Below, piece by piece: positions 8,777 through 17,602 of a stretch of DNA of 64,000 bases; positions within the stretch are counted from its first letter, which is position 1; each line of letters starts with the position of its first letter. The notes beneath the pieces are model-generated. The model was not told the DNA's origin and did not search any database. It saw only the letters and a list, made by a program, of their open reading frames with translations. The stretch is from an uncultured Coriobacteriales bacterium (GTDB lineage: Bacteria > Actinomycetota > Coriobacteriia > Coriobacteriales > UMGS124). The DNA is taken from positions 21,301 through 85,300 of the forward strand of contig CABQHM010000004.1 of the NCBI GenBank assembly GCA_902464015.1, given 5' to 3'. Both the position numbers and the translations under genes were made by a program.

Positions 8777-9745
8777 CTACTCCCCCAGCTCGGCAGACAG
8801 CGACTCCATAGTGGTCGAGTCAACCTCGAGGTAACCCAGAAGGATGTCGGCCAGGGCGCGGTAGAAGCCCGTTCGCGCGATTCGCTTGACGTCGGCGGCA
8901 AACTCGGGTGCCCATACGCCCAGGTGGTCCCGTACGAAAGACCTTTCCTTCTCGACGAGCTCGGCAGCCCTGGCGATATCCCCGGCCGTAAGGGCCTCAG
9001 CGGCGCGGCTCAGCAAGACTGCGCAAAATGCCAGCTCAAAGCCCATGTGGTCTTCAGGCTCATTGTGCTCGTTCACAAGCGTGACCATCTCGGAGCGGTA
9101 CGCGGCAAGCACCGCGTCGCGGGCATCCTGCATGAGCAGTCGGTCCGGAGAGGTGTACACGCTCTCGTACGGATAGGCGACGTGGGAGGTATCCTGGGTG
9201 TTGCCGATAAAAACATGCAGGTAATCGACGTTGAGCTCGGTTCCCGTGCGCTCGCCCCTGTGGTTGAGGAAGACAACGAGGCCACGGTAACCTTCGTCGA
9301 GGTGGTCGTTGCCCGTGCGGGCAGGATAGCGGCCCTCGCAGAGAGACTGAAGCAGCTCGACATCAACCTCGCACTGGAACAACCTGCCGAGAAGCTCGTA
9401 TCCGGCAGCTTGCTGGGCAAGCAGGGAGACAAGTTCCTCGTGAGCGTAGAACTCATCGGAGTCGGCGTCTTCCACAGTGTTCGAAGGCAAGCCCTCCTCG
9501 GACATCACAGCCTCGCCGGCCGGTGCCTGCGCCTCCGCACACATAGCACACCCATCGGTCAGGTCCCGCGCCTCATCGCATGGCTCATCCCCGCTGACCA
9601 TGCCCTGCGACTTCGCGCACGCCATGCCCTCTTCCGTCAGACCCTGCTCGGCCTCGCTAGCAAAATCCGGCGTCTCCATGCACACCTCGGCCTCGCCGGC
9701 CACGCCCTGCGACTGCACGCTTGCTGCCATTGCCTCGTTCTCCAT
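8777..9745 (-). CDS. TorD/DmsD-family molybdoenzyme chaperone with long N-terminal extension
   Basis: The C-terminal 220 residues are a TorD-family chaperone with the usual motifs YPYESVYTS and PEDHMGFELAFCAVLL; such proteins bind the Tat signal of a molybdoenzyme and aid cofactor insertion before export. The ATG at 9745, 5 bases after the stop of the upstream gene, gives 322 residues. The first 100 residues are an acidic, low-complexity extension with five cysteines (22, 43, 56, 66, 69, including CAMC), longer than in typical TorD proteins and absent from the second chaperone in this window. The likely client is the molybdoenzyme at 11540-14266. Confidence 0.85.
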   Translation of the reverse strand: MENEAMAASVQSQGVAGEAEVCMETPDFASEAEQGLTEEGMACAKSQGMVSGDEPCDEARDLTDGCAMCAEAQAPAGEAVMSEEGLPSNTVEDADSDEFYAHEELVSLLAQQAAGYELLGRLFQCEVDVELLQSLCEGRYPARTGNDHLDEGYRGLVVFLNHRGERTGTELNVDYLHVFIGNTQDTSHVAYPYESVYTSPDRLLMQDARDAVLAAYRSEMVTLVNEHNEPEDHMGFELAFCAVLLSRAAEALTAGDIARAAELVEKERSFVRDHLGVWAPEFAADVKRIARTGFYRALADILLGYLEVDSTTMESLSAELGE

Positions 9746-9750
9746 CTCCC

Positions 9751-10434
9751 CTACTCCCTTCCCGTTGCCGCAAGCTCGGCCAGCAGTGTGCGACCGTACT
9801 CGGTGATGGCCCATGCGCCGTCCCACTCGGCGGCGCCGGCCTTTTCGAGCTCGCCCACGAAATGCCCGCCATACATGCGCGGCTCAGCCGTGAGAGGATT
9901 GCTCTCGGCAACCTTGTCGACCTCCTGCTTGGTGGCGGGGCCTTCGCTCAACAGCTCAAGCAGCTCGCGATACACCGGCGCGTAATGCGGCTCGCGCGTC
10001 TCGAGCAAGTCGCTTGCATAGGCACCAACCGGGTCGCTGTCCAGGTATGCCTGGCCTGCCTCGGTGAGCTGCCAGGTACCAGGGGCAGGCGTGCTCACCA
10101 CGTAGAACCCCTCGTCGTCGATCTCGGGGACCTCAACCTCGCCGTTCTCCTCGGCATCGCGCATCTTTGCCTCGGCAAGCTCTTCCTCGTCGCTCTTCAC
10201 GTAGCGGATGGCACCATGGTCTTCCAGGACTTTGCGCAGCTCGACCGCAGAGTGCACGGAGCGATTGTTCTCGAGGATGGGGGCCATGATGGCATCCAGT
10301 TCCTCGCAGAGCTGCGGCTCCCGGCAGGCCTGCAGCACGGCCATCAAAACGCGCTGGTTGCCCGGCACGGCTTCGAATGCGTCTGCCACACGCGCGACGC
10401 TGTGCAGGCGCTCCGACACATCGACGTTGTCCAT
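9751..10434 (-). CDS. conserved accessory protein of molybdoenzyme operon, function unknown
   Basis: A 227-residue acidic cytoplasmic protein without signal peptide or membrane segments. The C-terminal part (LLELLSEGPATKQEVDKV, then GAAEWDGAWAITEYGRTLL) looks like a winged-helix-type fold, and an earlier segment (GTWQLTEAGQAYLDS) has a similar pattern, so two related small domains may be present. The ATG at 10434 follows AGGAGAGG. It lies between the ferredoxin subunit gene and the TorD gene on the same strand, with only 5 bases to TorD, so it probably helps maturation or regulation of the first molybdoenzyme. I do not recognise a named family with certainty. Confidence 0.75.
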   Translation of the reverse strand: MDNVDVSERLHSVARVADAFEAVPGNQRVLMAVLQACREPQLCEELDAIMAPILENNRSVHSAVELRKVLEDHGAIRYVKSDEEELAEAKMRDAEENGEVEVPEIDDEGFYVVSTPAPGTWQLTEAGQAYLDSDPVGAYASDLLETREPHYAPVYRELLELLSEGPATKQEVDKVAESNPLTAEPRMYGGHFVGELEKAGAAEWDGAWAITEYGRTLLAELAATGRE

Positions 10435-10838
10435 CTTCGTTCCTCTCCTTGCATGTCCCATATCGCCAAGGAGCAGACGGGACGCATCCCGGCTCTCCCT
10501 TGGCGGTAACCCTCAAGTCCCTCACCCGCAGACAAAGCGAAAAACAGCCGCACTCGCACAGAGGCCGACTCATCCAGCACGAGCCCCGCGAATGTCATGC
10601 CAACCGCACGCCCTCCCTCGCACTCGCCCGAAGCGGCTCGCACTCACACTTGCTCGGGTCCCACGGGGTCCGGCTCGCATTCGCGCTCAACCCCGCCCGC
10701 ACGACGCCCAACGGGCGAACATCTCTCCAAAAAGTCGATCCCTAGCTGGTGGAAGTTCACGTCAACGACGCTCGGCACATCGCTTACCCGTCGTCCGCCC
10801 CGCCCGGCGGGCGGGCAGGCATCCCTCCCAGAGCGCCT

Positions 10839-10920
10839 GCCCTGCAACCGGAGGGCGGCGGTCAAAACTGCGTCGCCCGCCCTGCAACCAGGGGGCGGCG
10901 GTCAAAACTGCGCCGCCCCC
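10839..10920 (-). terminator. two tandem 40-bp GC-rich hairpins after the ferredoxin subunit gene
   Basis: A 40-bp unit occurs twice in tandem (10839-10878 and 10879-10918). The second unit contains a perfect 10-bp stem, GGGGGCGGCG (10891-10900) with CGCCGCCCCC (10911-10920), around a 10-base loop; the first has the same stem with one mismatch. They start 15 bases past the ferredoxin stop and could terminate or attenuate transcription into the accessory genes. A further GC-rich dyad lies near 10798-10818. The rest of 10435-10838 shows no credible gene. Confidence 0.5.
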
Positions 10921-10934
10921 GCTTGCCTCAGCTC

Positions 10935-11540
10935 TTACTCAGGCTGCAGCGTGGTGTCGATGTCGTCGTGCCACTCGGCGCGAGACGCCGGCAGGATGTA
11001 GCGCACGAGGGGCGCGTTGCCCGTGTCGGGCAAGAAGTGGACGTCTTCCTCGCTGTACTGGGCGAGGACCTTGTTCACGTCGCTCTCAGGGTCGTCGAAG
11101 TCACCCCAGAAGCGCGCGCCGGCCGAGCAAGTCCTCACGCACATGGGCTTGAGGCCGTCCTTCTCGGCAAGATGGCTGCACAGCGTGCACTTCTCCACCA
11201 CGGCGGTCTTCGCGTTGAAGGAACGCGCGCCATAGGGGCAGGCCGTCATGCAGGCGCGGCAGCCGATGCAGGCATCCGTGTCGACGAGGACGCGGCCCTT
11301 CTCGTCGCGGTAGGTGGCGCCGGTGGGGCACACCTGCTCGCAGGGGGCGTTCTCGCACTGCTGGCACATGACCGGCAGGAAGTACATCTGCAGGTTCGGG
11401 TACTCGCCGTAAGGGCCGCAGTCGATGAGCTTGTTCCAGTACACGCCCAGGTCAACGGCGTTCTCGTTCTTGCAAGCAACCTCGCAGCCGTGGCAACCGA
11501 TGCAACGGTCGAGGTCGACCACCATTCCATAGCGCGCCAT
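10935..11540 (-). CDS. DmsB-like four-cluster [4Fe-4S] electron-transfer subunit
   Basis: A 201-residue ferredoxin-type protein with four cysteine groups: CIGCHGCEVAC, CQQCENAPCEQVCP, CIGCRACMTACP and CTLC...CVRTC. This is the pattern of DmsB/PsrB/NrfC-type subunits that pass electrons to a bis-MGD catalytic subunit. It has no Tat signal and would be co-exported with the catalytic partner. Its ATG overlaps the stop of the molybdenum subunit by one base (TAATG), so the two are translationally coupled. No membrane anchor (NrfD/DmsC) gene follows; electrons must reach it through a component encoded elsewhere. Confidence 0.92.
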   Translation of the reverse strand: MARYGMVVDLDRCIGCHGCEVACKNENAVDLGVYWNKLIDCGPYGEYPNLQMYFLPVMCQQCENAPCEQVCPTGATYRDEKGRVLVDTDACIGCRACMTACPYGARSFNAKTAVVEKCTLCSHLAEKDGLKPMCVRTCSAGARFWGDFDDPESDVNKVLAQYSEEDVHFLPDTGNAPLVRYILPASRAEWHDDIDTTLQPE

Positions 11541-14266
11541 TACTTAAACACCACCTCAGTGGATTCGCTGTACTCAGGCATCCACGGTTCGAAATCGGTC
11601 GGGTTAATCCACGCGCCCTCGGGTGCGCCCTCGGGAGCGGGATAGACCTTGACGGCAAGGCCGCGCAGGACATAGGTGCCGTGCTCGGGGTTGAACTTGC
11701 CGTCGGTCTTGGTGAGGATGTTCACGTTCATCTCGGTCCATGCACGGCTGGGGTCGTCCGTGTCGAGGTACTCGGGGTTCCAGAAGCGCTCCATATGAAT
11801 GGCGTCCTTGGCCATGCCGAGCGTGACGAATGCCTTGCCGCGCACCTTGCCGCGAGAGTTCTCGACCCAGACCCACTCGCCATCGACAATGCCGTACTTC
11901 TCGGCAGTCTCAGGATGCATGGACACGAGCGGCACGGGATAGAGCTCGCGCAGGTAGGGAATGTTGCGCAGCGTGCCGTGGTGATAGAAGGGAACGCGGC
12001 CCTCGGTGAGCATGACGGGGTACTCGTCGTTGCCCAGGTTGGTCTCCTCAGGCTCCATGTAGTAGATCAGCGGATCGTAATCCTCGTCGGCAGGCTGCAT
12101 GACGTAGGTCTTGCCGTCGGCCTTGGCCCAGGGAGCGCCGGTGCGGCCCAGAAGGAGCGTGCCCTCGGAGTAGGGCTCGACCTTCTTGGAAGGCGTGCTC
12201 CAACCCTTGGGTTTGCCGGTGCCGTCGTCGTCGAGGTAGGTGTAGTAATGGAGGTAATCCTCCTTGTCGATCCACTCGTACGTGCCCATCTCGGCAAGCT
12301 CGTCCCAACTCATGGGCAGAGTGCCCATGTGCATGTCCATCATCGACTGCTGGCCGTCCCAGTAGACCAGGTCGTTGCCGACGCTGGCGAGGTAGTCGGC
12401 GTCGATGGCCTTCTGGCAGTTGGGATGACCCATCTCGGCGCAGCGGCGCACAATCTGCGACCAAATGACGCCCTCGTTGACTGTCTCGTACAGATGCACG
12501 ACAGGCTGGCGAATGATGATCTTGTTGGCATGGGCGATCGTGAAGTAGCTCTCAAGCCATTCCTGGGTGGGCAGCACGTAGTCGGCCGCTTCCACGGAGA
12601 ACGCGGTGGGATACATGTAGAGGTGGCAGATCATTTCCATCTTGGAGATGATCTCGGGCAGCTGCCCCGCGTTGCCGATCATGGCGTGCTTGTTGCCGGA
12701 ACGCTCCATCCAGTTGCGAATGACGTAGGGCTCGCCGGTCTTGATGGTCTCGAACACCGAGGGGATGTGCGAGTGCGACCAAATGCCCAGGCCCTTGTGC
12801 TCGCGGTAACCCAGGCGCTTCTCGATCATCTCGGGGCTCACGATGGAGTTGAGCGTGCCGAGGTCCACCTTGTTGGGAGGATCGGGGAAGCGCTGCAGCA
12901 GCGCGCCGGGCCTCTCGACGTTGCCCATGAGGAACTCGAGGATGCAGGCACCCTCGGCGCCCTGGGCGGACTGGGCGCCCATGTCCGTTGCCACGCCGAG
13001 GATGAGGCCCGAGGGACCCTCGTCGGTGTAGACGCGGATGGCCTTCTCGATCTGCTCGGGATCCAGGCAGCAGATCTCGCCGGCCTTCTCGAGGGTGAAC
13101 TCGTCGACGCGCTCGCGCAGCAGCGTGAAGGCGGTGGGGTACTCGGTGCCGTCGATCTCGTAGGTGCCGAAGAGCTCGGGGTCGAGAGCCTCGTCGAACG
13201 GCCAGGGCATGGCCTTGGCGGAGTTGGTCTTCTTGTCCCAGACAACGAAGGTCTTGTCGGCGTCCTCAGCTTCGGGGTCGCCCAGGCCGACCTCGTGGGC
13301 ACGCAGCATCAGCTTGGTGTCCGTGTCGATGAGGTAGGGCAGGTTGGTCCACTTCGTCACGAACTCGTGGTCATAGAGGTCGTTCTCGATGATGTAGCGG
13401 ATCCACGACATCTGGAGGGCGACGTCGGTACCAGGGCGAATGGGCAGCCACACCTTGGCCATGGCGGCGTCGGGCGTAAAGCGCGGGTCGACGACGACCA
13501 GGTTGAGGCCCTGGGGGCGCTTGCGCAGCTCGGCGATGGCGCGGCCCGAACCTGAGGGAGCATGGTAGCTCGTGCAGGTGCCCCACATGACGATGGACTG
13601 GATGGGGTTGTCCTCGGGGAAGTAGAGCGAGGCGCATCCGCCGTACTTGGAGTCGGCGATGGACGTGGTGCCCGACTTGCTGCCGCCGTACATGAGCGAG
13701 AACGTGGCCATACGGGGAAGGAAGCACTGCGCACAGCCGGGCTCGAAAATGTTGGGCGAACCCATGGCCTGGGTGAAGCGGCACGGCGAGGAGAAGTGCG
13801 GGTTGCCGCCGCCGCCCGTGGAGGTGACGAGGGACTCGCCGCCGAACTTGTTGTAGTCCTGCATCAGCTTGTCGCTGATCTCCTCGATGGCCTCGTCCCA
13901 GGTGATGCGCTCGAAGCTGTTGGTGCCGCGCTCGCCCACGCGACGCATGGGGTACTTGTTGCGGCAGGGGTTGTACAGCGCCTGAATGGCCGACAGGCCC
14001 TTGGGGCACACGCCGCCGCGGCTGATGGGGCTCTCGGGGTTGCCCTCGATGCGCACGACGCGGCCGTCGCGCACCGTCGCGATGACGGCGCACGAGCAGA
14101 TGCATGCCTGACAGCTCGTGTACACCTTCTTCTCCTGGGGCTCAACCTCCTCTGCGCTGGCCTCGCGGAAGGTTCCGGCGGTCAGACCGGAACCGACACC
14201 CGCGAGAACTGCCGTCGCAGCGACGGACTTCAAGAAGTCGCGCCTCGACACAGTCGCTTGGGTCAT
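11540..14266 (-). CDS. Tat-exported bis-MGD molybdopterin oxidoreductase, catalytic subunit (module 1)
   Basis: A 908-residue DMSO-reductase-superfamily enzyme. The ATG at 14266 follows GGAAG and begins a canonical Tat signal SRRDFLK (residues 7-13). Cys52, Cys55, Cys59 and Cys87 match the CX2CX3CX27C [4Fe-4S] motif. The probable molybdenum ligand is a cysteine at 178 or 181 (EPGCAQCFLPR), which differs from the serine of DMSO reductase. The C-terminal cofactor-binding domain is complete. In Eggerthellaceae, proteins of this superfamily include catechol dehydroxylases as well as sulfoxide, thiosulfate or polysulfide reductases; sequence alone does not decide. It is encoded with a ferredoxin subunit and a chaperone, and divergent from a membrane LuxR regulator. 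Confidence 0.9.
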   Translation of the reverse strand: MTQATVSRRDFLKSVAATAVLAGVGSGLTAGTFREASAEEVEPQEKKVYTSCQACICSCAVIATVRDGRVVRIEGNPESPISRGGVCPKGLSAIQALYNPCRNKYPMRRVGERGTNSFERITWDEAIEEISDKLMQDYNKFGGESLVTSTGGGGNPHFSSPCRFTQAMGSPNIFEPGCAQCFLPRMATFSLMYGGSKSGTTSIADSKYGGCASLYFPEDNPIQSIVMWGTCTSYHAPSGSGRAIAELRKRPQGLNLVVVDPRFTPDAAMAKVWLPIRPGTDVALQMSWIRYIIENDLYDHEFVTKWTNLPYLIDTDTKLMLRAHEVGLGDPEAEDADKTFVVWDKKTNSAKAMPWPFDEALDPELFGTYEIDGTEYPTAFTLLRERVDEFTLEKAGEICCLDPEQIEKAIRVYTDEGPSGLILGVATDMGAQSAQGAEGACILEFLMGNVERPGALLQRFPDPPNKVDLGTLNSIVSPEMIEKRLGYREHKGLGIWSHSHIPSVFETIKTGEPYVIRNWMERSGNKHAMIGNAGQLPEIISKMEMICHLYMYPTAFSVEAADYVLPTQEWLESYFTIAHANKIIIRQPVVHLYETVNEGVIWSQIVRRCAEMGHPNCQKAIDADYLASVGNDLVYWDGQQSMMDMHMGTLPMSWDELAEMGTYEWIDKEDYLHYYTYLDDDGTGKPKGWSTPSKKVEPYSEGTLLLGRTGAPWAKADGKTYVMQPADEDYDPLIYYMEPEETNLGNDEYPVMLTEGRVPFYHHGTLRNIPYLRELYPVPLVSMHPETAEKYGIVDGEWVWVENSRGKVRGKAFVTLGMAKDAIHMERFWNPEYLDTDDPSRAWTEMNVNILTKTDGKFNPEHGTYVLRGLAVKVYPAPEGAPEGAWINPTDFEPWMPEYSESTEVVFK

Positions 14267-14408
14267 TTCTCTTCCTTCCTCTCTTCGGTACGTGCATGGT
14301 GTGACCGGGACGAGCGGGCATGAGGGGCCGCGTGTTTGCGGAAGCTCGGTCGCCCGGCAGTGAGCAGTGTCGCGCTGCGGGACAGGCGCCCGCCACGCCC
14401 ATGAGAGG

Positions 14409-14459
14409 TAAACTGGGGTGTCCCCCTGGTGTAAACTTGCCGCCAAAAAGGATTAAACT
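14409..14459. promoter_or_regulatory. three TAAACT direct repeats with 22-23 bp spacing
   Basis: TAAACT occurs at 14409-14414, 14432-14437 and 14454-14459, spaced 23 and 22 bases, about two helical turns, in the region between the divergent molybdoenzyme and LuxR genes. A palindrome CCCCATGGGG follows just upstream of the LuxR start region. The same-face spacing suggests operator sites for the divergent LuxR-type regulator. Confidence 0.45.
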
Positions 14460-14565
14460 CGGCTGGTATCTGGGAGTTTGGTCTTGGTTTGCTTTACACT
14501 TGCCCCATGGGGGGAATCGATATTCTTCGGCGTCGCGACGGCGCCGAGAGCGGAGGCGGGGATCC

Positions 14566-16047
14566 ATGCACGACTCGCAGTGGCCGGCGGCGAAGTATCT
14601 GACCTACGCCTTCTGGCGCAGCTGGATCCTGTCGGTGTATACCGCTCCCATCTGGAGCATCTTTGCGGCGGGCGAGGTGGCGAGTTCTGCCTTCCTGAGC
14701 ATGTACCTCTTCTCCACGCCCGCCTACATCGTCGTCTGCATCCTGTGCGCCGTGGGATACCGCAGGGTTGCAGGCATGCTCAACCGCAGGGCGCCCATGC
14801 TCGCCCTGGGCGTCGCAAGCACCGTCGGCGTGCTTCTCGAGTATGTCGACCTGGGCGTGATCGGCGAGGGACCGGGCGCAGTGTTTGCGGTTGGCGCCAT
14901 CCTCACCGGAGTCTGCACGGCTCCCATCAGCATCAGGGCGGGACAGATTTACGCCCACACAAGGCCCACCGTCGCCGTCTCGAACACTGCGCTTTCGGAA
15001 GTTGCCTCGGGACTCATCTACTTCTTTGTCGCCATCAACGAGCCGGTGATTTCGCTCGCCGTCGTCGCAGTCCTGCCTTTTATGGCATCGCTCATGTCCT
15101 GCCTGGGCAAGGTGGACATCGAGGCGCGTGAGAGGAGTGCGACCGAGGCGCAGGCATCGCGGCCCGTTGCGGCACTTGCGCGCTTCTTGGTGGTCGTGTT
15201 TCTCATCACGTTCATCGCCTACTGCACGCGGGGTATGTTCCTCACCGAGAACACCGGCCAGACCACCCGCATTAACGCGATCGGCATCAGCCTCGTAGTG
15301 TTCTTGAGCTTCGGAATCGCCTTGATTTGCGCCTTTAGCAGGTCGTTTTCGTTTACGTGGCTGTACTACCCCATTGTGCTGTTGCTCGGCGTCGCCTGCC
15401 TGGTGCTTTTCACCGCGCAGGGCATGGGCAAGTGGCCGCTCGTCATGGTGGTATGCATCTACTCGCTCACGTCTCTGTTCAACTGGGGAATGCTTTCGTA
15501 TGCTGCCCACAGCGACTACTGGGACCCGATAGAGGTGTTCGGCTTCGGCCGAGCCGCCTTCGCGCTCGGATCGCTCGCCGGCCTCATTGCAATCACCTGG
15601 CTGGGACTGGGCCAGGTCGGTGCCCATGCAACCCAGTTCCTGGGCATTGGCTTCGCAGCCGTGCTGGTAGCGTGCGTGCTGGTCATCTTCCGCGAGAAGG
15701 ACATCGTCGAGATCACCAACGCCGGCTGGCTGGCGTCTGAAAACGAGAAGCGCCCCGACCCGGCCGACTACGAGGCCGACGTTCTCGATGCGGCACAAGC
15801 CGAGACGCCCGTGCCGGCCGAGGAGCGCGTCCTCACCGTCGACGAATACGCCGACGACCGCAACTTCACCCGCAGGGAACGCGAGGTGTTCCCCCTCATG
15901 CTGCAGGGGCGCGGCTCGAAGTCCATCGCCGAAAAGCTCGTCATCTCGGACAACACGGCCAAGAGCCACATCCGCAGCATCTACGCCAAATGCGGCGTGC
16001 ACACCCGCGCCGAGTTCATCGAAGCGACGGCAGGGCTCAAACGGTAG
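14566..16047 (+). CDS. membrane-embedded LuxR-type regulator (module 1)
   Basis: A 493-residue protein. The first 380 residues are a series of hydrophobic segments resembling a 10-12-helix transporter-like bundle; the last 60 form a LuxR HTH (RREREVFPLMLQG, SIAEKLVISDNTAKSHI). The ATG at 14566 has GGAGG nine bases upstream. It is divergent from the molybdoenzyme operon at 8777-14266, its likely target. Eight full-length proteins of this architecture are encoded in the window, nearly all next to a reductase gene. The membrane part probably senses or binds a ligand, with the HTH held at the cytoplasmic face; this is inference. Confidence 0.88.
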   Translation: MHDSQWPAAKYLTYAFWRSWILSVYTAPIWSIFAAGEVASSAFLSMYLFSTPAYIVVCILCAVGYRRVAGMLNRRAPMLALGVASTVGVLLEYVDLGVIGEGPGAVFAVGAILTGVCTAPISIRAGQIYAHTRPTVAVSNTALSEVASGLIYFFVAINEPVISLAVVAVLPFMASLMSCLGKVDIEARERSATEAQASRPVAALARFLVVVFLITFIAYCTRGMFLTENTGQTTRINAIGISLVVFLSFGIALICAFSRSFSFTWLYYPIVLLLGVACLVLFTAQGMGKWPLVMVVCIYSLTSLFNWGMLSYAAHSDYWDPIEVFGFGRAAFALGSLAGLIAITWLGLGQVGAHATQFLGIGFAAVLVACVLVIFREKDIVEITNAGWLASENEKRPDPADYEADVLDAAQAETPVPAEERVLTVDEYADDRNFTRREREVFPLMLQGRGSKSIAEKLVISDNTAKSHIRSIYAKCGVHTRAEFIEATAGLKR

Positions 16048-16088
16048 AGGAGCTCAGGGGCAAACATATCGGGGCCACCAATAAACGT

Positions 16089-16168
16089 GCGAGCGACAGG
16101 TTGAGAAATCCAACGGTTTTGGGCCGAAGTGGCCGACAAAGCGTGAGATATTTCAACCCGTCGCTCGC
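16089..16168. repeat. 80-bp hairpin element, copy 2 (after second TorD gene)
   Basis: Arms GCGAGCGACAGGTTGA (16089-16104) and 16153-16168 pair with one mismatch. It is the same length and has the same interior as the element at 8667-8746, and lies about 30 bases beyond the stop of the second TorD gene. Similarity continues toward the TorD 3' ends. Confidence 0.65.
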
Positions 16169-16198
16169 GAGATGGTGCCGGATGCGTGCCGCAGGCCG

Positions 16199-16870
16199 CT
16201 ACTCGCCCAGTTCGGCGGACTCCTCGGCTACGAGGCGGCGCAGCATCTGGGCGATGCCGCGGTAGAAGTCGGTAGAGGCGCGGCCCTCGAGGAGGTCGCA
16301 GAAGTGCGGGGTCCAGCCAACGAGGTGCTCGCGCACAAAGGTTGCCTGGGCAGCCATGTCGCACTCGGCGGCCTCGGGCTCGTTAGCCGCGACGAAGTCG
16401 GCCGCACGGTTGAGCAGCATCGCGCAAAACTGCAGCTCAACGGCGATGTGGTCCTCGGGCACACGCAGAACATCGGCGGGCGCAAAGCCGCTCGCGGCGT
16501 AGGCCTGGCGGGCCTTCACGCAAGAGTCCCTGCGCATGAGGTGCTCGTCGGTGGTGTACACCGACTCGAAGGGGCTCACGGGGCGAGCGGACATACCCAG
16601 CAAGCAGGTCGAATGATCGGCCGCGAGGTCGCGGCGGCGCTCTTCGAGCTGCTCGGCGGAAAGGTCCGCCAGACCTGCCATATAGCCGTCGAGCGCGGTG
16701 CCCGTCTCAAGGCCGCCGGCCGCAAGAGCACCCAGGAACTCGACGGGAAGCTCCTCGTCGGACAGCGCACGAGCCAAGAACGCGAAAGTGCCGGCACGCG
16801 CCCTCAGCTCGTCAGCGTCTACCTGCGAGCCCTCGCCCGTGAACTGCCCGTTTGTCTTCTCGTCAACCAT
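16199..16870 (-). CDS. TorD/DmsD-family molybdoenzyme chaperone (module 2)
   Basis: A 223-residue all-helical cytoplasmic chaperone with the family motifs SPFESVYTT and PEDHIAVELQFCAMLL. It is a paralogue of the chaperone at 8777-9745 without the 100-residue N-terminal extension; both end in a similar AELGE tail. The ATG follows AAGGGAG. It lies downstream of the ferredoxin subunit at 17057-17590 but is separated from it by a hairpin with a T-run, so it may be partly independently expressed. Its likely client is the molybdoenzyme at 17603-20053. Confidence 0.88.
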   Translation of the reverse strand: MVDEKTNGQFTGEGSQVDADELRARAGTFAFLARALSDEELPVEFLGALAAGGLETGTALDGYMAGLADLSAEQLEERRRDLAADHSTCLLGMSARPVSPFESVYTTDEHLMRRDSCVKARQAYAASGFAPADVLRVPEDHIAVELQFCAMLLNRAADFVAANEPEAAECDMAAQATFVREHLVGWTPHFCDLLEGRASTDFYRGIAQMLRRLVAEESAELGE

Positions 16871-16975
16871 GGGAGCTCCCTTTCTCGCCCTCTACTCTTA
16901 TAGCACGCGTCAAAAGAGACGCTCACCATCCATCGGCACGGCAGCCGCTGCTGCCCGTGCCCGTCCATCCATATA

Positions 16976-17010
16976 AAAACGGGCGGCGGAGCACCCGGCC
17001 CGGCCGCCCG
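16976..17010 (-). terminator. terminator after the module 2 ferredoxin subunit
   Basis: CGGGCGGC (16980-16987) pairs with GCCGCCCG (17003-17010). On the minus strand the stem is followed by TTTTTATATGG. It lies between the ferredoxin stop (17057) and the TorD start (16870). Confidence 0.65.
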
Positions 17011-17056
17011 CTTACATCATACCAAGACGATCACGCGTGGAACAAAGTGCGCAAAC

Positions 17057-17590
17057 CTACGAGATGAACGTGCTCGGGTTCGTCTCGCCTTCCATACGGG
17101 CGCCGCCCTTCTCGGCTGCAAGCTTCTCCATCTCCTCGATGGGGCCGAAGTGCAGGGCCTTGGTGGGGCAGGAAGCCACGCAGTGGGGCTCGTCCTCGGG
17201 AGTCTTGCCGCAGGTCGCGCAGCCGTCGCACTTGTCCATGGTGCCGTCGCCGTCAACACGATAGGTGGGCACGCCGAAGGGGCATGCGCCCGCACAGGCC
17301 TGGCAGCCAATGCACACCTCGCGGTCGACGACCACGAGGCCGTCCTCCTCGCGTTTGGTGAGGGCGCCGGTGGGGCAAACCTCAACGCAGGCGGGGTTCT
17401 CGCAGTGGTTGCAGCTCGTGGAGAAGAACCTGCGGTTGACGTCGGGGAACACGCCCTCGTCTTCCTCTACCAGCCAGCGGCGACGCGTGGTGCCGGCGGG
17501 AATCTCGTTCCACTGCTTGCAGGACACCTGGCATGCCCAGCACTTGATGCAGCGGCTCGTGTCAACGTAAAAGCCGTACTGGTTGCTCAT
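17057..17590 (-). CDS. four-cluster [4Fe-4S] electron-transfer subunit (module 2)
   Basis: A 177-residue ferredoxin-type subunit with cysteine groups CIKCWACQVSC, CNHCENPACVEVCP, CIGCQACAGACP and CDGCATC...CVASCP. It has no signal peptide of its own and would travel with the catalytic partner. The gene starts 12 bases after the stop of the molybdenum subunit, so the two form one transcript. It is a paralogue of the subunit at 10935-11540 but shorter at the C-terminus. No membrane anchor gene is present. Confidence 0.92.
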   Translation of the reverse strand: MSNQYGFYVDTSRCIKCWACQVSCKQWNEIPAGTTRRRWLVEEDEGVFPDVNRRFFSTSCNHCENPACVEVCPTGALTKREEDGLVVVDREVCIGCQACAGACPFGVPTYRVDGDGTMDKCDGCATCGKTPEDEPHCVASCPTKALHFGPIEEMEKLAAEKGGARMEGETNPSTFIS

Positions 17591-17602
17591 TTTCGCTCTC
17601 CT

